Shown here one piece after another: positions 15,823-23,004 of a stretch of DNA of 30,509 bases (position 1 is its first letter; the number at the start of each line of letters is the position of its first letter). Position numbers and translations under genes: made by a program. The stretch is taken from contig CAKVGS010000024.1 of the NCBI GenBank assembly GCA_934747335.1, positions 1-30,509 of the forward strand, given 5' to 3'. Below the pieces are notes generated by a model. The model had not been told where the DNA came from and searched no databases. It saw only the letters and a list, made by a program, of their open reading frames with translations. The stretch is from an uncultured Candidatus Melainabacteria bacterium. Lineage in GTDB: Bacteria > Cyanobacteriota > Vampirovibrionia > Gastranaerophilales > Gastranaerophilaceae.

Positions 15823-16767
15823 TCATACCTTCTCAAAAGCCGATTTCTCGGGAAATTTTGCTTCAAGAATTCGCTTCAAAGCTTTTCTGGAAGCATTGGT
15901 TGTTTTACGCGAATCGTTTACGCACAATAATTTGCAATTTGCGTTTTTTATTTTGCGAATGTTTTGGAGTGTTATATCAAAAGCAAGTGAAAGTTGCGGT
16001 TTCTTTAAAATAAAATCTATAAAACTATACTTGTTTTGCTTCAATATAGCTTTATTTTGTGCGATTGAATAATACATAACGATAGATCTCTGAATATCAG
16101 AAAAATCTCTAAATTTATGTGTGAGAGTTTTTTCAAACTCATCTTTAAATATTTTTTCGCATTCTAAAAATAATGATTTGCAATAAGGGTCGGCATTGTG
16201 GTGTGGAAAATGAGGAATATCCGCGCCATATCGAGTTTTTATTAATTTATAAGCTCGATTTACCGTGTATCCGTAAAGATGCTTATATTTTTTATTCAGA
16301 ATTCGTTTACCTGCAATATAAACAGGCTTGTTATTTTTAAAGAAAAAATTCGGTTCGACAGGCTGCCAAAATAGCATATCGTCATTTGCATAAATGAATT
16401 GTTCGGATAAATTTCTGATGAAAGGTATTCTTGTTTCTATCGCGCAAGAGTTGTACAAAGGAAGTCTGTCTTTTGGAATAATATCTTCATGGTTTATTAT
16501 TTCTATTTGCGGATTGTTTGTGTTTAACCAAGTCGGAACCTGATTATCAGTAACAATATAGATTTTGTTAATCCAAGGAATGTTTTGTTCTACCGAGCGT
16601 AGAGAATACTTTAATTCTTCATTGTTAATAAATCTGCAATTAGAAATTGCATCTTCACTACGGTTTTTAGCATAATTTTCATATAATCTTTTTTTCTTTT
16701 GCCATTCTATGTCGCTGCTATCAACCCATAAATAAACTAAATCAATTTGAGGCGCTAACTTATTCAA
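15823..16767 (-). CDS. Stealth-family polysaccharide phosphotransferase
   Basis: The product has 314 residues. The conserved Stealth regions are clear. CR1 is IDLVYLWVDSSDIEWQ (about 8-23). CR2 is FINNEELKYSLRSVEQNIPW followed by INKIYIVTDNQVPTWL, and continues to FIYANDDMLFW. CR3 is PHFPHHNADPYCK. CR4 is in the SDIQRSIVMYYSIAQ region. Stealth proteins transfer sugar-1-phosphates from nucleotide sugars, building capsule or wall polymers with phosphodiester links. The start is TTG at 16765-16767, preceded by AGGGG and overlapping the stop of a 51-codon frame by eight bases, so translational coupling is likely. Together with the GT9 and GT-A genes it forms a small surface-glycan operon. Confidence 0.9.
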   Translation of the reverse strand: MNKLAPQIDLVYLWVDSSDIEWQKKKRLYENYAKNRSEDAISNCRFINNEELKYSLRSVEQNIPWINKIYIVTDNQVPTWLNTNNPQIEIINHEDIIPKDRLPLYNSCAIETRIPFIRNLSEQFIYANDDMLFWQPVEPNFFFKNNKPVYIAGKRILNKKYKHLYGYTVNRAYKLIKTRYGADIPHFPHHNADPYCKSLFLECEKIFKDEFEKTLTHKFRDFSDIQRSIVMYYSIAQNKAILKQNKYSFIDFILKKPQLSLAFDITLQNIRKIKNANCKLLCVNDSRKTTNASRKALKRILEAKFPEKSAFEKV

Positions 16768-16915
16768 AATCTTTACCCCTATTTTTTATTTTTAAAACTA
16801 TAAATCTTTCAAACAAAATATATAAAATTTTGTACTTTGAAATTACCCTGCTCAAAACAGTACGAGGTTCGTCTTCATTTCTTAAAATTACATCTATTAA
16901 AATTTCTTTATACAT
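16760..16915 (-). CDS. small ORF coupled to the Stealth gene, 51 residues
   Basis: The ORF starts at ATG 16913-16915 and ends in TAA overlapping the TTG start of the Stealth gene. The product is basic and hydrophobic (MYKEILIDVILRNEDEPRTV at the start, then an Ile/Leu/Phe/Lys-rich helix). No domain is recognised. The overlap suggests a leader peptide or a true small protein, but only a weak ribosome binding site (TTGAGA) is seen. Confidence 0.45.
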   Translation of the reverse strand: MYKEILIDVILRNEDEPRTVLSRVISKYKILYILFERFIVLKIKNRGKDFE

Positions 16916-17038
16916 AATCTCAACTTGTAGTATAACTATTTAAAAATATAAAAATATATTGTAATACTTATATAATATACTAGAAAAACATCATAAATCA
17001 ATACGTTTTTACGAGTTTTACATCGTTAAACAAAAGTA

Positions 17039-17075
17039 TATTTTATCCAATAATATGAGAAATAAGGATAAAATA
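17039..17075 (+). promoter_or_regulatory. inverted repeat covering the XRE gene ribosome binding site
   Basis: Perfect 10-bp arms TATTTTATCC (17039-17048) and GGATAAAATA (17066-17075) are separated by 17 bases. The right arm contains the Shine-Dalgarno AAGGA and reaches the A of the ATG. It could be a repressor operator or an RNA hairpin hiding the start. Confidence 0.6.
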
Positions 17076-17389
17076 TGAATATCAAAAAACTTTTAGGAAA
17101 AAGATTGCAAGAAATTAGGAAGAGTAAAAACTTTACGCAAGAAAAACTCGCTGAATTGATTGATGTTGAAACCTCAAGTATTAGCAACATTGAGGTTGGC
17201 AAGTATTATCCGACTGCTGAAAATTTGGACAAGATTTTAAAAGTTTTGGATGTTAAACCTTGTGATATTTTTATGTTTGAAAGTTTTCTACCCCAAGAAG
17301 AGCTAATAACTGAGATGATTGAAGCTATGCAAAAGAATGAAAAATTAACAAAAATAATGTATAAGTTCTTCTGTTCAATAAAGTTTTAA
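17075..17389 (+). CDS. XRE/Cro-CI-type transcription regulator
   Basis: The product has 104 residues. A helix-turn-helix of the XRE type occupies about 6-62: LGKRLQEIRKSKNFTQEKLA, then ELIDVETSSISNIEVGKYYP, and TAENLDKILKVLDVKPCDIF. The remainder is a short helical tail (ELITEMIEAMQKNEKLTKIM) that may dimerise. Proteins of this size are cytoplasmic repressors. AAGGA six to seven bases upstream supports the ATG, and this site lies inside a perfect inverted repeat, so autoregulation is likely. It is convergent with the prephenate dehydratase gene, with 23 bases between the stops. Confidence 0.9.
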   Translation: MNIKKLLGKRLQEIRKSKNFTQEKLAELIDVETSSISNIEVGKYYPTAENLDKILKVLDVKPCDIFMFESFLPQEELITEMIEAMQKNEKLTKIMYKFFCSIKF

Positions 17390-17412
17390 GGTTATTTTAA
17401 ATTAGAGCTATA

Positions 17413-18258
17413 CTAAAACTTTGCATAAGAGCCGATAACTCTTGAGCATTGGCAAAGCGGTTCAAGTTCTGCAAGCAATTGTTTAATGATTTCGTCATTT
17501 TCATGGCCGTCAAAATCGATAAACACGGCTTGTTCGGCAGCATTATCATTCATCATTTTAGAATTTATTTGTGTAATGTTGATATGATATTTAACAAAAA
17601 CTTGTACAATATCTAATAGAGCTCCTTGTCTATCTTCCAAGAACAGAACCAAACTTGTTTTATCTTTGCCTGTTGGCTTAGTTTTGGCATCTCCGATTAC
17701 AATAAATCTGCGTTTATTATTTTTATCATCTTCAATATGTTCTTTCAAAACATTTAAGTTGTAGATTTCTGCTGTTTTGTGTGTTCCAATGATTGAGTAG
17801 GTTAAATTATAATTGCTCAAAAGTCTTGCTGAATCATCCATACTTTCTGCAACGACAATATTTAATTGTCTTGGCATTTCGTCTTTGACAAAAGTTTTAC
17901 ATTTTCCTAAAGCATTCGGATTTGCAATCAAGCCTGTCAAGCTGTAAAATTCGGTAGTTTTTGACAAAATACAATCATTTACGGGAATAATTGTTTCTGC
18001 CAGTATTTGTATATTTTGGTTTTTTGTTTGAATCAAATTATCTATTGTTTCACGGATAATTCCTTTATAGGTTGTTTCAACAGGCAAAATCGCTATTGCA
18101 TTGCTGTTAATATCAACATATTCTATACATTCTTTTATAGAAGTTAAAGAGCGTTGATATAAAAATAAATCGTACGCTTTAAACAGCTTGTCTTTTGCAA
18201 TTTCTGAGTAAGAACCACCCATTCCTAAACATATAACTTCATTAAAATCTTCAAACAT
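17413..18258 (-). CDS. pheA: prephenate dehydratase with ACT domain (divergent)
   Basis: The product has 281 residues when started at the ATG at 18256-18258, which has GGAG six bases upstream; a longer frame to 18300 has no such site. The PDT domain starts with VICLGMGGSYSEIA (compare GPxGSYSE) and includes ILPVETTYKGIIRETIDNL (compare IENSxxGxVxxTLD). A C-terminal ACT domain has SLVLFLEDRQGALLDIVQVF and HINITQINSK (compare NLTKIESR), the feedback site for phenylalanine. The enzyme converts prephenate to phenylpyruvate. The catalytic Thr-Arg-Phe motif reads KRRFIVIG here, so the Thr that is essential in E. coli PheA is replaced by Arg. The gene may encode a weak, altered or inactive enzyme; the overall family call is firm. 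Confidence 0.85.
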   Translation of the reverse strand: MFEDFNEVICLGMGGSYSEIAKDKLFKAYDLFLYQRSLTSIKECIEYVDINSNAIAILPVETTYKGIIRETIDNLIQTKNQNIQILAETIIPVNDCILSKTTEFYSLTGLIANPNALGKCKTFVKDEMPRQLNIVVAESMDDSARLLSNYNLTYSIIGTHKTAEIYNLNVLKEHIEDDKNNKRRFIVIGDAKTKPTGKDKTSLVLFLEDRQGALLDIVQVFVKYHINITQINSKMMNDNAAEQAVFIDFDGHENDEIIKQLLAELEPLCQCSRVIGSYAKF

Positions 18259-18354
18259 AATAAACTCCGTATCATATTTAATTATACTACAAACTGGCAA
18301 ATTTTATTTTTACGTGTTTTAATTAATTATGGAGTCTATATTGAAAGGGTGTGT

Positions 18355-19860
18355 ATGCAAATTATTCCAATTAATACAACAAACAACAATCGTACGAGTT
18401 TTCAAGGAGTTACGAAAAAATTAAGCCGTCATATATTCATTGATGGTAAAAAAGACATTTGTGCAATGCTAAATCGCACAAAACCTACAAATACTTATCT
18501 TGGTGAACTTCCGCCAGTGATGTTTTACAGTCTTCCAAAAGTCGGAAAAGAAGCAGCAATCAAAGAAATTTATTCTACATTTGCACAAGCTGCGAATACT
18601 ATTAGAGATTTTGTACCATCTATACAATCCGCAAATTCGGAATACAAAAATAGAAGACCTGAAGCGGTAGTAAAAACATTGAAAGATATGTTTGTAAAGT
18701 ATGGAATGCTTGACGAAGATTCTCCTTTTGATATCAAGTTTTTGGGCGCAGGAGAATACAAAAAAGCTTTTAAATTAGACGGAGTAAAAGATAAAAATAC
18801 CGGTGAAGAACTTTGTTTTAAAGTTTTTCATGTCGTAGACAGAACTCCCGAATGGCACAAATACAAGAGTCATGGCACAGATGCGGAATTAAATATTTCT
18901 GCAACTTGGAAAAAACAAAACGGAATTTATACTCAAAGAGGTAAATTCTATTTTGGTGATATCAATAGCGGTTTCTTTGTTGATAAATTTATTGATAAAA
19001 ATGTAGAACCTCCTCGTCGAATAGTGGACGAATATGATTTTGGATACAAAACGACAGATGAGTTTAAAGGCGGCAATGGTCACAATAAACTATATGATTA
19101 CAGTATTGATCCGGGTGGTGTTAGAGTTGTAAACAGAGTCAAAAATGAAAGTGCTACTGCAAGATACGTATTGCGTAAAATTAAGCAAACGCCTAAGCCA
19201 TTTAGAGAATTAGAATGGAGCAAATTTCTATACAAATATGATAATTTAGATAAGCGCCAACGTGAAGCAGGACTTGCTATAAGCATTAAACACTTGCCTA
19301 ATAAAAATAAACATGTAGAAAAATGCTTGGCATTCAATAATTCTTTTGCGGACGAAGGTATTGCCTATGCTCTTAAGTATCTTGATGAAAAATCGGCAGA
19401 AAAATATTTTGAAATATTGATGAAACGAAATGATCCGATAACTCAAACCGTTTTGATGAATGAAATACCTCTTTTATCAAAAGAACGCTTAAAAAATGAA
19501 GCAAGCATTGATGATTTGGATATTCCAAAAGGAAAAATTAATTCAGATGTGTTAGCAAGATTTTATAGAATTGCGGAAAAATATGTTTTGCCTGAAGTCG
19601 AAGAACATTTGGCAAGTTATATGCATCTTTTGCCAAAAGATCAAATGATGCCTGAAGCTGATAAATTAATTGCTAAAAACGATTATAACGTTAACGACAG
19701 GCTGCTACACAAAATCAAATTTGTTAAAGAGGATGATTATTCTTTTTCTGACAAGATGGAAGTTCTCAACAAACTTGAAAAAGCTGAAACAAGCGATTTC
19801 TTGAAAGCTAAAATTAAGGCAGTAAGAACGCAAATCATTAGAGATTCGTTGGACGATTAA
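18355..19860 (+). CDS. kinase-like protein with helical C-terminal region
   Basis: The product has 501 residues from the ATG at 18355, with AAAGGG five bases upstream; a GTG at 18349 is less likely. The N-terminal 22 residues are polar (IPINTTNNNRTSFQG). Residues ~125-215 look like a protein-kinase N-lobe: FDIKFLGAGEYKKAFKLDG as a glycine-rich loop, ELCFKVFHV with a candidate ATP-binding Lys (~156), a Glu in HGTDAELNISATWKK as helix C, and GKFYFGDINSGFFVDKFI as the hinge. LYDYSIDPGGVRVVN (~246) could be the metal-binding loop, but no HRD motif is seen. Residues ~310-500 are repeated helices resembling HEAT-type repeats. It may be a secreted effector-like kinase or pseudokinase. It ends in a strong terminator. 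Confidence 0.6.
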   Translation: MQIIPINTTNNNRTSFQGVTKKLSRHIFIDGKKDICAMLNRTKPTNTYLGELPPVMFYSLPKVGKEAAIKEIYSTFAQAANTIRDFVPSIQSANSEYKNRRPEAVVKTLKDMFVKYGMLDEDSPFDIKFLGAGEYKKAFKLDGVKDKNTGEELCFKVFHVVDRTPEWHKYKSHGTDAELNISATWKKQNGIYTQRGKFYFGDINSGFFVDKFIDKNVEPPRRIVDEYDFGYKTTDEFKGGNGHNKLYDYSIDPGGVRVVNRVKNESATARYVLRKIKQTPKPFRELEWSKFLYKYDNLDKRQREAGLAISIKHLPNKNKHVEKCLAFNNSFADEGIAYALKYLDEKSAEKYFEILMKRNDPITQTVLMNEIPLLSKERLKNEASIDDLDIPKGKINSDVLARFYRIAEKYVLPEVEEHLASYMHLLPKDQMMPEADKLIAKNDYNVNDRLLHKIKFVKEDDYSFSDKMEVLNKLEKAETSDFLKAKIKAVRTQIIRDSLDD

Positions 19861-19878
19861 ATCCTGAATAAAAAATGT

Positions 19879-19910
19879 AAAAAGCTGTTCATTTATGAAC
19901 AGCTTTTTTT
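19879..19910. terminator. bidirectional Rho-independent terminator
   Basis: Arms AAAGCTGTTCA (19881-19891) and TGAACAGCTTT (19896-19906) have a TTTA loop, T-run on the plus side and A-run on the minus side. It serves the kinase-like gene and the convergent minCDE operon. Confidence 0.88.
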
Positions 19911-19927
19911 ATTCTCAAATTTATTAT

Positions 19928-20437
19928 TTAAACTTCTTCTTCTTTAACTTCTTGCGGAGCATCCGATTCATTTTCAGAAACTTCTGCGTCTTCGCTTTCT
20001 GTTGCTTCTTCTGATGTTTCGTCTTTAGCTTCTTCGTCTGAATTTTCTTCATCAGCTTCTTCTTCATCAGATTCGGCAGATTCTTTAATTTCTTCAGCTT
20101 TAGCTTCTAACTTTTCAGCTTCAGCCTTTAAAGTAGCTTCGATTTCTTCTTCATCTTTTGCTCTAATTACAGGAATTGAAAGCATCAAAGCAACTTGGTC
20201 GCCTTCGTGTTCAAAGTTAAGTTCTAGAAGTTCTTTATCTAATTCAACATAGCGAGAAAGTAAATCTATCAATTCTCCGCGCATTTGTTCCAAAATTTTT
20301 GGTGTCAAATTAGTCCTGTCTTGCATTAAAACAAGTTTCAAACGGTTGGTCGCTACTGATTTAGAAGCGTCGCCCTGTTCTTCTTGCGGGCGGAAGAACT
20401 TAGCCACGGTATTGTAAATATCTGTGAAAAGCCCCAT
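19928..20437 (-). CDS. minE: cell-division topological specificity factor MinE with long acidic tail
   Basis: The product has 169 residues. MGLFTDIYNTVAKFF is an N-terminal amphipathic membrane-targeting helix. ATNRLKLVLMQDR (~30-42) is the MinD-binding, anti-MinCD segment. MRGELIDLLSRYVELD and VALMLSIPV form the dimer domain. MinE stimulates MinD ATPase and drives MinCD off the membrane at mid-cell. Typical MinE is about 85-110 residues; here a further ~75 residues consist almost only of Glu, Asp, Ser and Ala. The gene starts one base after the minD stop, and the operon order is minC-minD-minE. The acidic tail is unlike classical MinE and its role is unknown. Confidence 0.92.
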   Translation of the reverse strand: MGLFTDIYNTVAKFFRPQEEQGDASKSVATNRLKLVLMQDRTNLTPKILEQMRGELIDLLSRYVELDKELLELNFEHEGDQVALMLSIPVIRAKDEEEIEATLKAEAEKLEAKAEEIKESAESDEEEADEENSDEEAKDETSEEATESEDAEVSENESDAPQEVKEEEV

Positions 20438-20438
20438 T

Positions 20439-21251
20439 CTACACCTTCGCTTTCAATTTTGCAAAAACATTTTTAATTTTAGCTACAATTCCTTTTGGCT
20501 CATCCAAATCCAAGAAAGGAACTTCTTCACCCAAAATTCTTTGCGCTACGTTTCTGTAAGCTTTACCTGCAAGCGCGTTTTCGTCATTAACGATAGGCTC
20601 ACCTTTGTTTGTAGATGTAATAATTCCTGTATCTTCAGGAATTATACCGATAAGCGGACAAGAAAGAATTTCTACAACATCATCAACGCTCATCATTTCG
20701 TTGTTTTTGATTAAGTTCGGACGAACTCTGTTTAAAAGAAGTTTGTAACTAGTAATTTCTTCTTTTGATTCTAAAAGCCCGATAATTCTATCTGCGTCAC
20801 GGATTGCAGACATTTCTGGAGTTGTAACAACGATTGCTTCGCTTGCACCTGCTACTGCGTTTTGGAAACCTTGTTCAATACCCGCAGGGCAGTCAACAAG
20901 AACAAAATCATTTTCTTCTTTTAAAGTGTCACAAATGCCTTTTAATTGTTCTGCATTAACCGCTGTTTTATCTCTTGTTTGAGCAGCTGCAAGCAATGAA
21001 AGATTCGGATTCTTTTTATCCTTTACAAGCGCTTGTTTAAGTTTGCAACGTTCTTCTATAACGTCAACGATTGTGTAAACAATTCTATTTTCAAGACCAA
21101 GTAACAGGTCTAAATTTCTAAGTCCCAAGTCTGTATCAATAAGAACAGTCTTATAACCGGCTTTAGCAAGTGCCGTTCCTATGTTTGCACTTGTTGTAGT
21201 TTTTCCTACTCCGCCTTTTCCTGATGTAATTACTATAACTCGACCAGTCAT
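20439..21251 (-). CDS. minD: septum site-determining ATPase MinD
   Basis: The product has 270 residues of the ParA/MinD family. Deviant Walker A SGKGGVGKTTTSANIG (~10-25), LIDTDLGLRNLDLLLGLE (A'), and FVLVDCPAGIEQGFQNAV (Walker B) are intact. The C-terminus GIVAKIKNVFAKLKAKV is an amphipathic membrane-targeting helix. MinD binds the membrane when ATP-loaded, recruits MinC and is released by MinE. The ATG overlaps the minC stop by one base, and minE follows after one base, so the three are translationally coupled. Length and motifs are normal. Confidence 0.97.
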   Translation of the reverse strand: MTGRVIVITSGKGGVGKTTTSANIGTALAKAGYKTVLIDTDLGLRNLDLLLGLENRIVYTIVDVIEERCKLKQALVKDKKNPNLSLLAAAQTRDKTAVNAEQLKGICDTLKEENDFVLVDCPAGIEQGFQNAVAGASEAIVVTTPEMSAIRDADRIIGLLESKEEITSYKLLLNRVRPNLIKNNEMMSVDDVVEILSCPLIGIIPEDTGIITSTNKGEPIVNDENALAGKAYRNVAQRILGEEVPFLDLDEPKGIVAKIKNVFAKLKAKV

Positions 21252-22261
21252 TAATCTCTCCTTAATTTTTTATAAATTACTATTTTTCCTTCTTCAATTT
21301 GAGCTTCTTCCGGTGTAAACTCATTTGTTTTTTGAACGTAAGGTACATTCAATGTGTCATTTCTTCTAGCGTATAGACCTGCAATTCTTAATTGAATTGC
21401 GTTTAATTTTAATGCTCTAACTTTAGCTGTAACATTACCTAATGAACCGGCATGAGCGATACCGCCTAATATACCCCAAACTGTAATGTCACCGGTTGCA
21501 ACGATTTCACTACCCGGGTGAGCGTCGCCGATAATCAAAATATTACCTTCATAGCTAACAGTTTGACCTGAGCGTAAAGTTTGGTTTATATAAAGAGTTG
21601 GCAAGCTTTCTGTGTTAACGGTGTTTTCTTCTGCGCCTTGAGGTAAAACATCACCAGTATCAAGAAGAATGTATTTGCTTGCGTCTTCATTTTTAATTAA
21701 ACCTTCGTTTGTAGCAAGAGTTTCAAAATCAGTGCCGAAAGTATCAGCATGAATTACTTCTGATAACTCTTGAGTAGTTTCTTCTTCATAGATATCTTCA
21801 ATACCTTCAGTAGTTGCAATTGGGCTTGAAGATGTCGGAATATCTGCATGAACTTCAACTGTTTTGTTTTCTTCAACAGTTACAGCTTCTTGTGGTTCAT
21901 CAACTTCTGTTTTTACAACAACTTCTTCTTCCTTAAGATTTTCGTCAGGTTCACAAGTTACTGCCGGCTCTACATTGTCTGCAACCTCTGAAACAATTAT
22001 TCCCAAGCTTACGGCAGAAGCTTCTGTCTGCTCGGAATTTGTGTCAATAAAAGCAATTGATGCGTCCATTGATTCGATTAAAGCTTTAATACTCAAAAGT
22101 TGAGATTGTTTTAAATCTAAACTTCCTAATTTTAAACAAATATTTTTTCCTTTTACATCAGGATGCTCCATAATTGAACTAAGCTCAAACACAAGCTGAG
22201 TTGTATTTTTAGCATTGCTTAAATCAATAATAAAGCCATTCTCTACAAAACCTTTTTCCAT
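21251..22261 (-). CDS. minC: septum site-determining inhibitor MinC with long acidic linker
   Basis: The product has 336 residues. The N-terminal domain (about 1-95) inhibits FtsZ; it has the alternating strands typical of MinC-N (GFIIDLSNAKNTTQLVFEL). A Glu/Thr/Val-rich linker follows (~95-215). The C-terminal beta-helical MinD-binding domain (~215-320) contains LRSGQTVSYEGNILIIGDAH, PGSEIVATGDITVWGILGG and the RAG-type motif RIAGLYARRND. Typical MinC is about 220-270 residues, so the linker is expanded. GGGA lies upstream of the ATG. It is the first gene of the min operon. Confidence 0.93.
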   Translation of the reverse strand: MEKGFVENGFIIDLSNAKNTTQLVFELSSIMEHPDVKGKNICLKLGSLDLKQSQLLSIKALIESMDASIAFIDTNSEQTEASAVSLGIIVSEVADNVEPAVTCEPDENLKEEEVVVKTEVDEPQEAVTVEENKTVEVHADIPTSSSPIATTEGIEDIYEEETTQELSEVIHADTFGTDFETLATNEGLIKNEDASKYILLDTGDVLPQGAEENTVNTESLPTLYINQTLRSGQTVSYEGNILIIGDAHPGSEIVATGDITVWGILGGIAHAGSLGNVTAKVRALKLNAIQLRIAGLYARRNDTLNVPYVQKTNEFTPEEAQIEEGKIVIYKKLRRD

Positions 22262-22323
22262 TTGATTTTCCCAAATAATCTACCACAGTTTTTAGAATAG
22301 CTTAAATAGTTTTATTATTCAAT

Positions 22324-22338
22324 AAAGTGTGACACTTT
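22324..22338. promoter_or_regulatory. perfect palindrome between minC and the phage-like genes
   Basis: AAAGTGT, one base, then ACACTTT. It lies about 65 bases upstream of minC and just beyond the stop of the 22356 gene. It is a candidate operator for a dimeric regulator. Confidence 0.4.
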
Positions 22339-22355
22339 GTAAATTTTAAATCGTT

Positions 22356-22652
22356 TTAATCAAAATCTTTTCTTTTTGCCATATTGATAACCCAACCGTC
22401 CGAGCGAAAATGCGCATAATTATTTTTACCGCGATACTTACCGCCTTCTGGGCTTACCGTCAACCAGTTTTCTAAAATCTTTAATGCTTTGTCAATCAAA
22501 GTATAACCGTATTTTTCAATTAAAGAATTATACTGTTTTGGTGTTAATATAACAAAATTGATTTCAGGAATTTCTACTCTGAGTGAAAAATCGGCTTTTG
22601 GTCTTCCGCCCTTTTTACCGTTTAATATGCTTGTTAAATGACGTCTACTCAT
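22356..22652 (-). CDS. phage-type accessory protein, 98 residues
   Basis: The start ATG at 22650-22652 has AAGGAG six bases upstream and overlaps the stop of the upstream gene by eight bases; a longer frame to 22691 is less likely. The N-terminus is basic (SRRHLTSILNGKKGGRPKAD). The C-terminal part (VILTPKQYNSLIEKYGYTLI followed by a helix, and KYRGKNNYAHFRSDGWVI) resembles the short domain at the end of phage replisome-organiser and related proteins, where it reads LTxEEYxxL...G...YKSHYATIxxW. Function is not established. It is co-transcribed with the Cys-rich gene and faces away from the CI-like repressor, as in phage early operons. Confidence 0.55.
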   Translation of the reverse strand: MSRRHLTSILNGKKGGRPKADFSLRVEIPEINFVILTPKQYNSLIEKYGYTLIDKALKILENWLTVSPEGGKYRGKNNYAHFRSDGWVINMAKRKDFD

Positions 22653-22872
22653 CTTCTGCTCCTTCTTCTTCAATAATATTCGGTACGCCAAGTTTTCTTA
22701 CAAGTTCAATCACAGTTTCTTTCATCTTGCATTTGAAAATACTGTTTTCAAAATACGCTTTGTGCAAATTGCACACAGAACATCGACAGCCGAGTTTGTA
22801 ACAATCTATCGCGGTTGGTGTCCAAATCTTTGACGTTGTTTCACAACATGAAACATTGTACCTGTAATCCAT
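22645..22872 (-). CDS. Cys-rich putative zinc-binding phage-type protein
   Basis: The product has 75 residues with Cys pairs CCETT, CYKLGCRCSVC and CKMK, followed by ETVIELVRKLGVPN and an acidic tail. The spacing of the central Cys suggests a zinc site. Proteins with the wording CYxxGCxCxxC...CKMKxxVxELVRxxG occur in phage and accessory regions of Firmicutes, from my recollection. GAGGA upstream of the ATG is a good ribosome binding site. It is the first gene of the two-gene operon divergent from the repressor gene. Confidence 0.6.
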   Translation of the reverse strand: MDYRYNVSCCETTSKIWTPTAIDCYKLGCRCSVCNLHKAYFENSIFKCKMKETVIELVRKLGVPNIIEEEGAEDE

Positions 22873-22942
22873 TAAAATCCTCTTCCCTTGCTATTTGACA
22901 TAATTGGAAATATATGCTTAAATATCAGATATAAGCTTACAT

Positions 22943-22973
22943 TTGTATCTTATTGTAAGATAATATGATACAA
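22943..22973. promoter_or_regulatory. candidate repressor operator
   Basis: Nested inverted repeats occupy the centre of the divergent gap: TTGTATC (22943-22949)/GATACAA (22967-22973) and, inside, TATCTTA-TTG-TAAGATA (22946-22962). The position between the CI-like repressor gene and the opposed operon fits a lysogeny-type control site. Confidence 0.55.
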
Positions 22974-23004
22974 GTGTCAAGCGTTAATTTGCAAATGGTG
23001 AAAC

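Noticed and set aside
17380..17422. AAAGTTTTA/TAAAACTTT inverted repeat as a terminator
   Set aside because: The arms are the ends of two convergent genes that both finish in Lys-Phe-stop; the 25-base loop and weak A-T stem make it doubtful.
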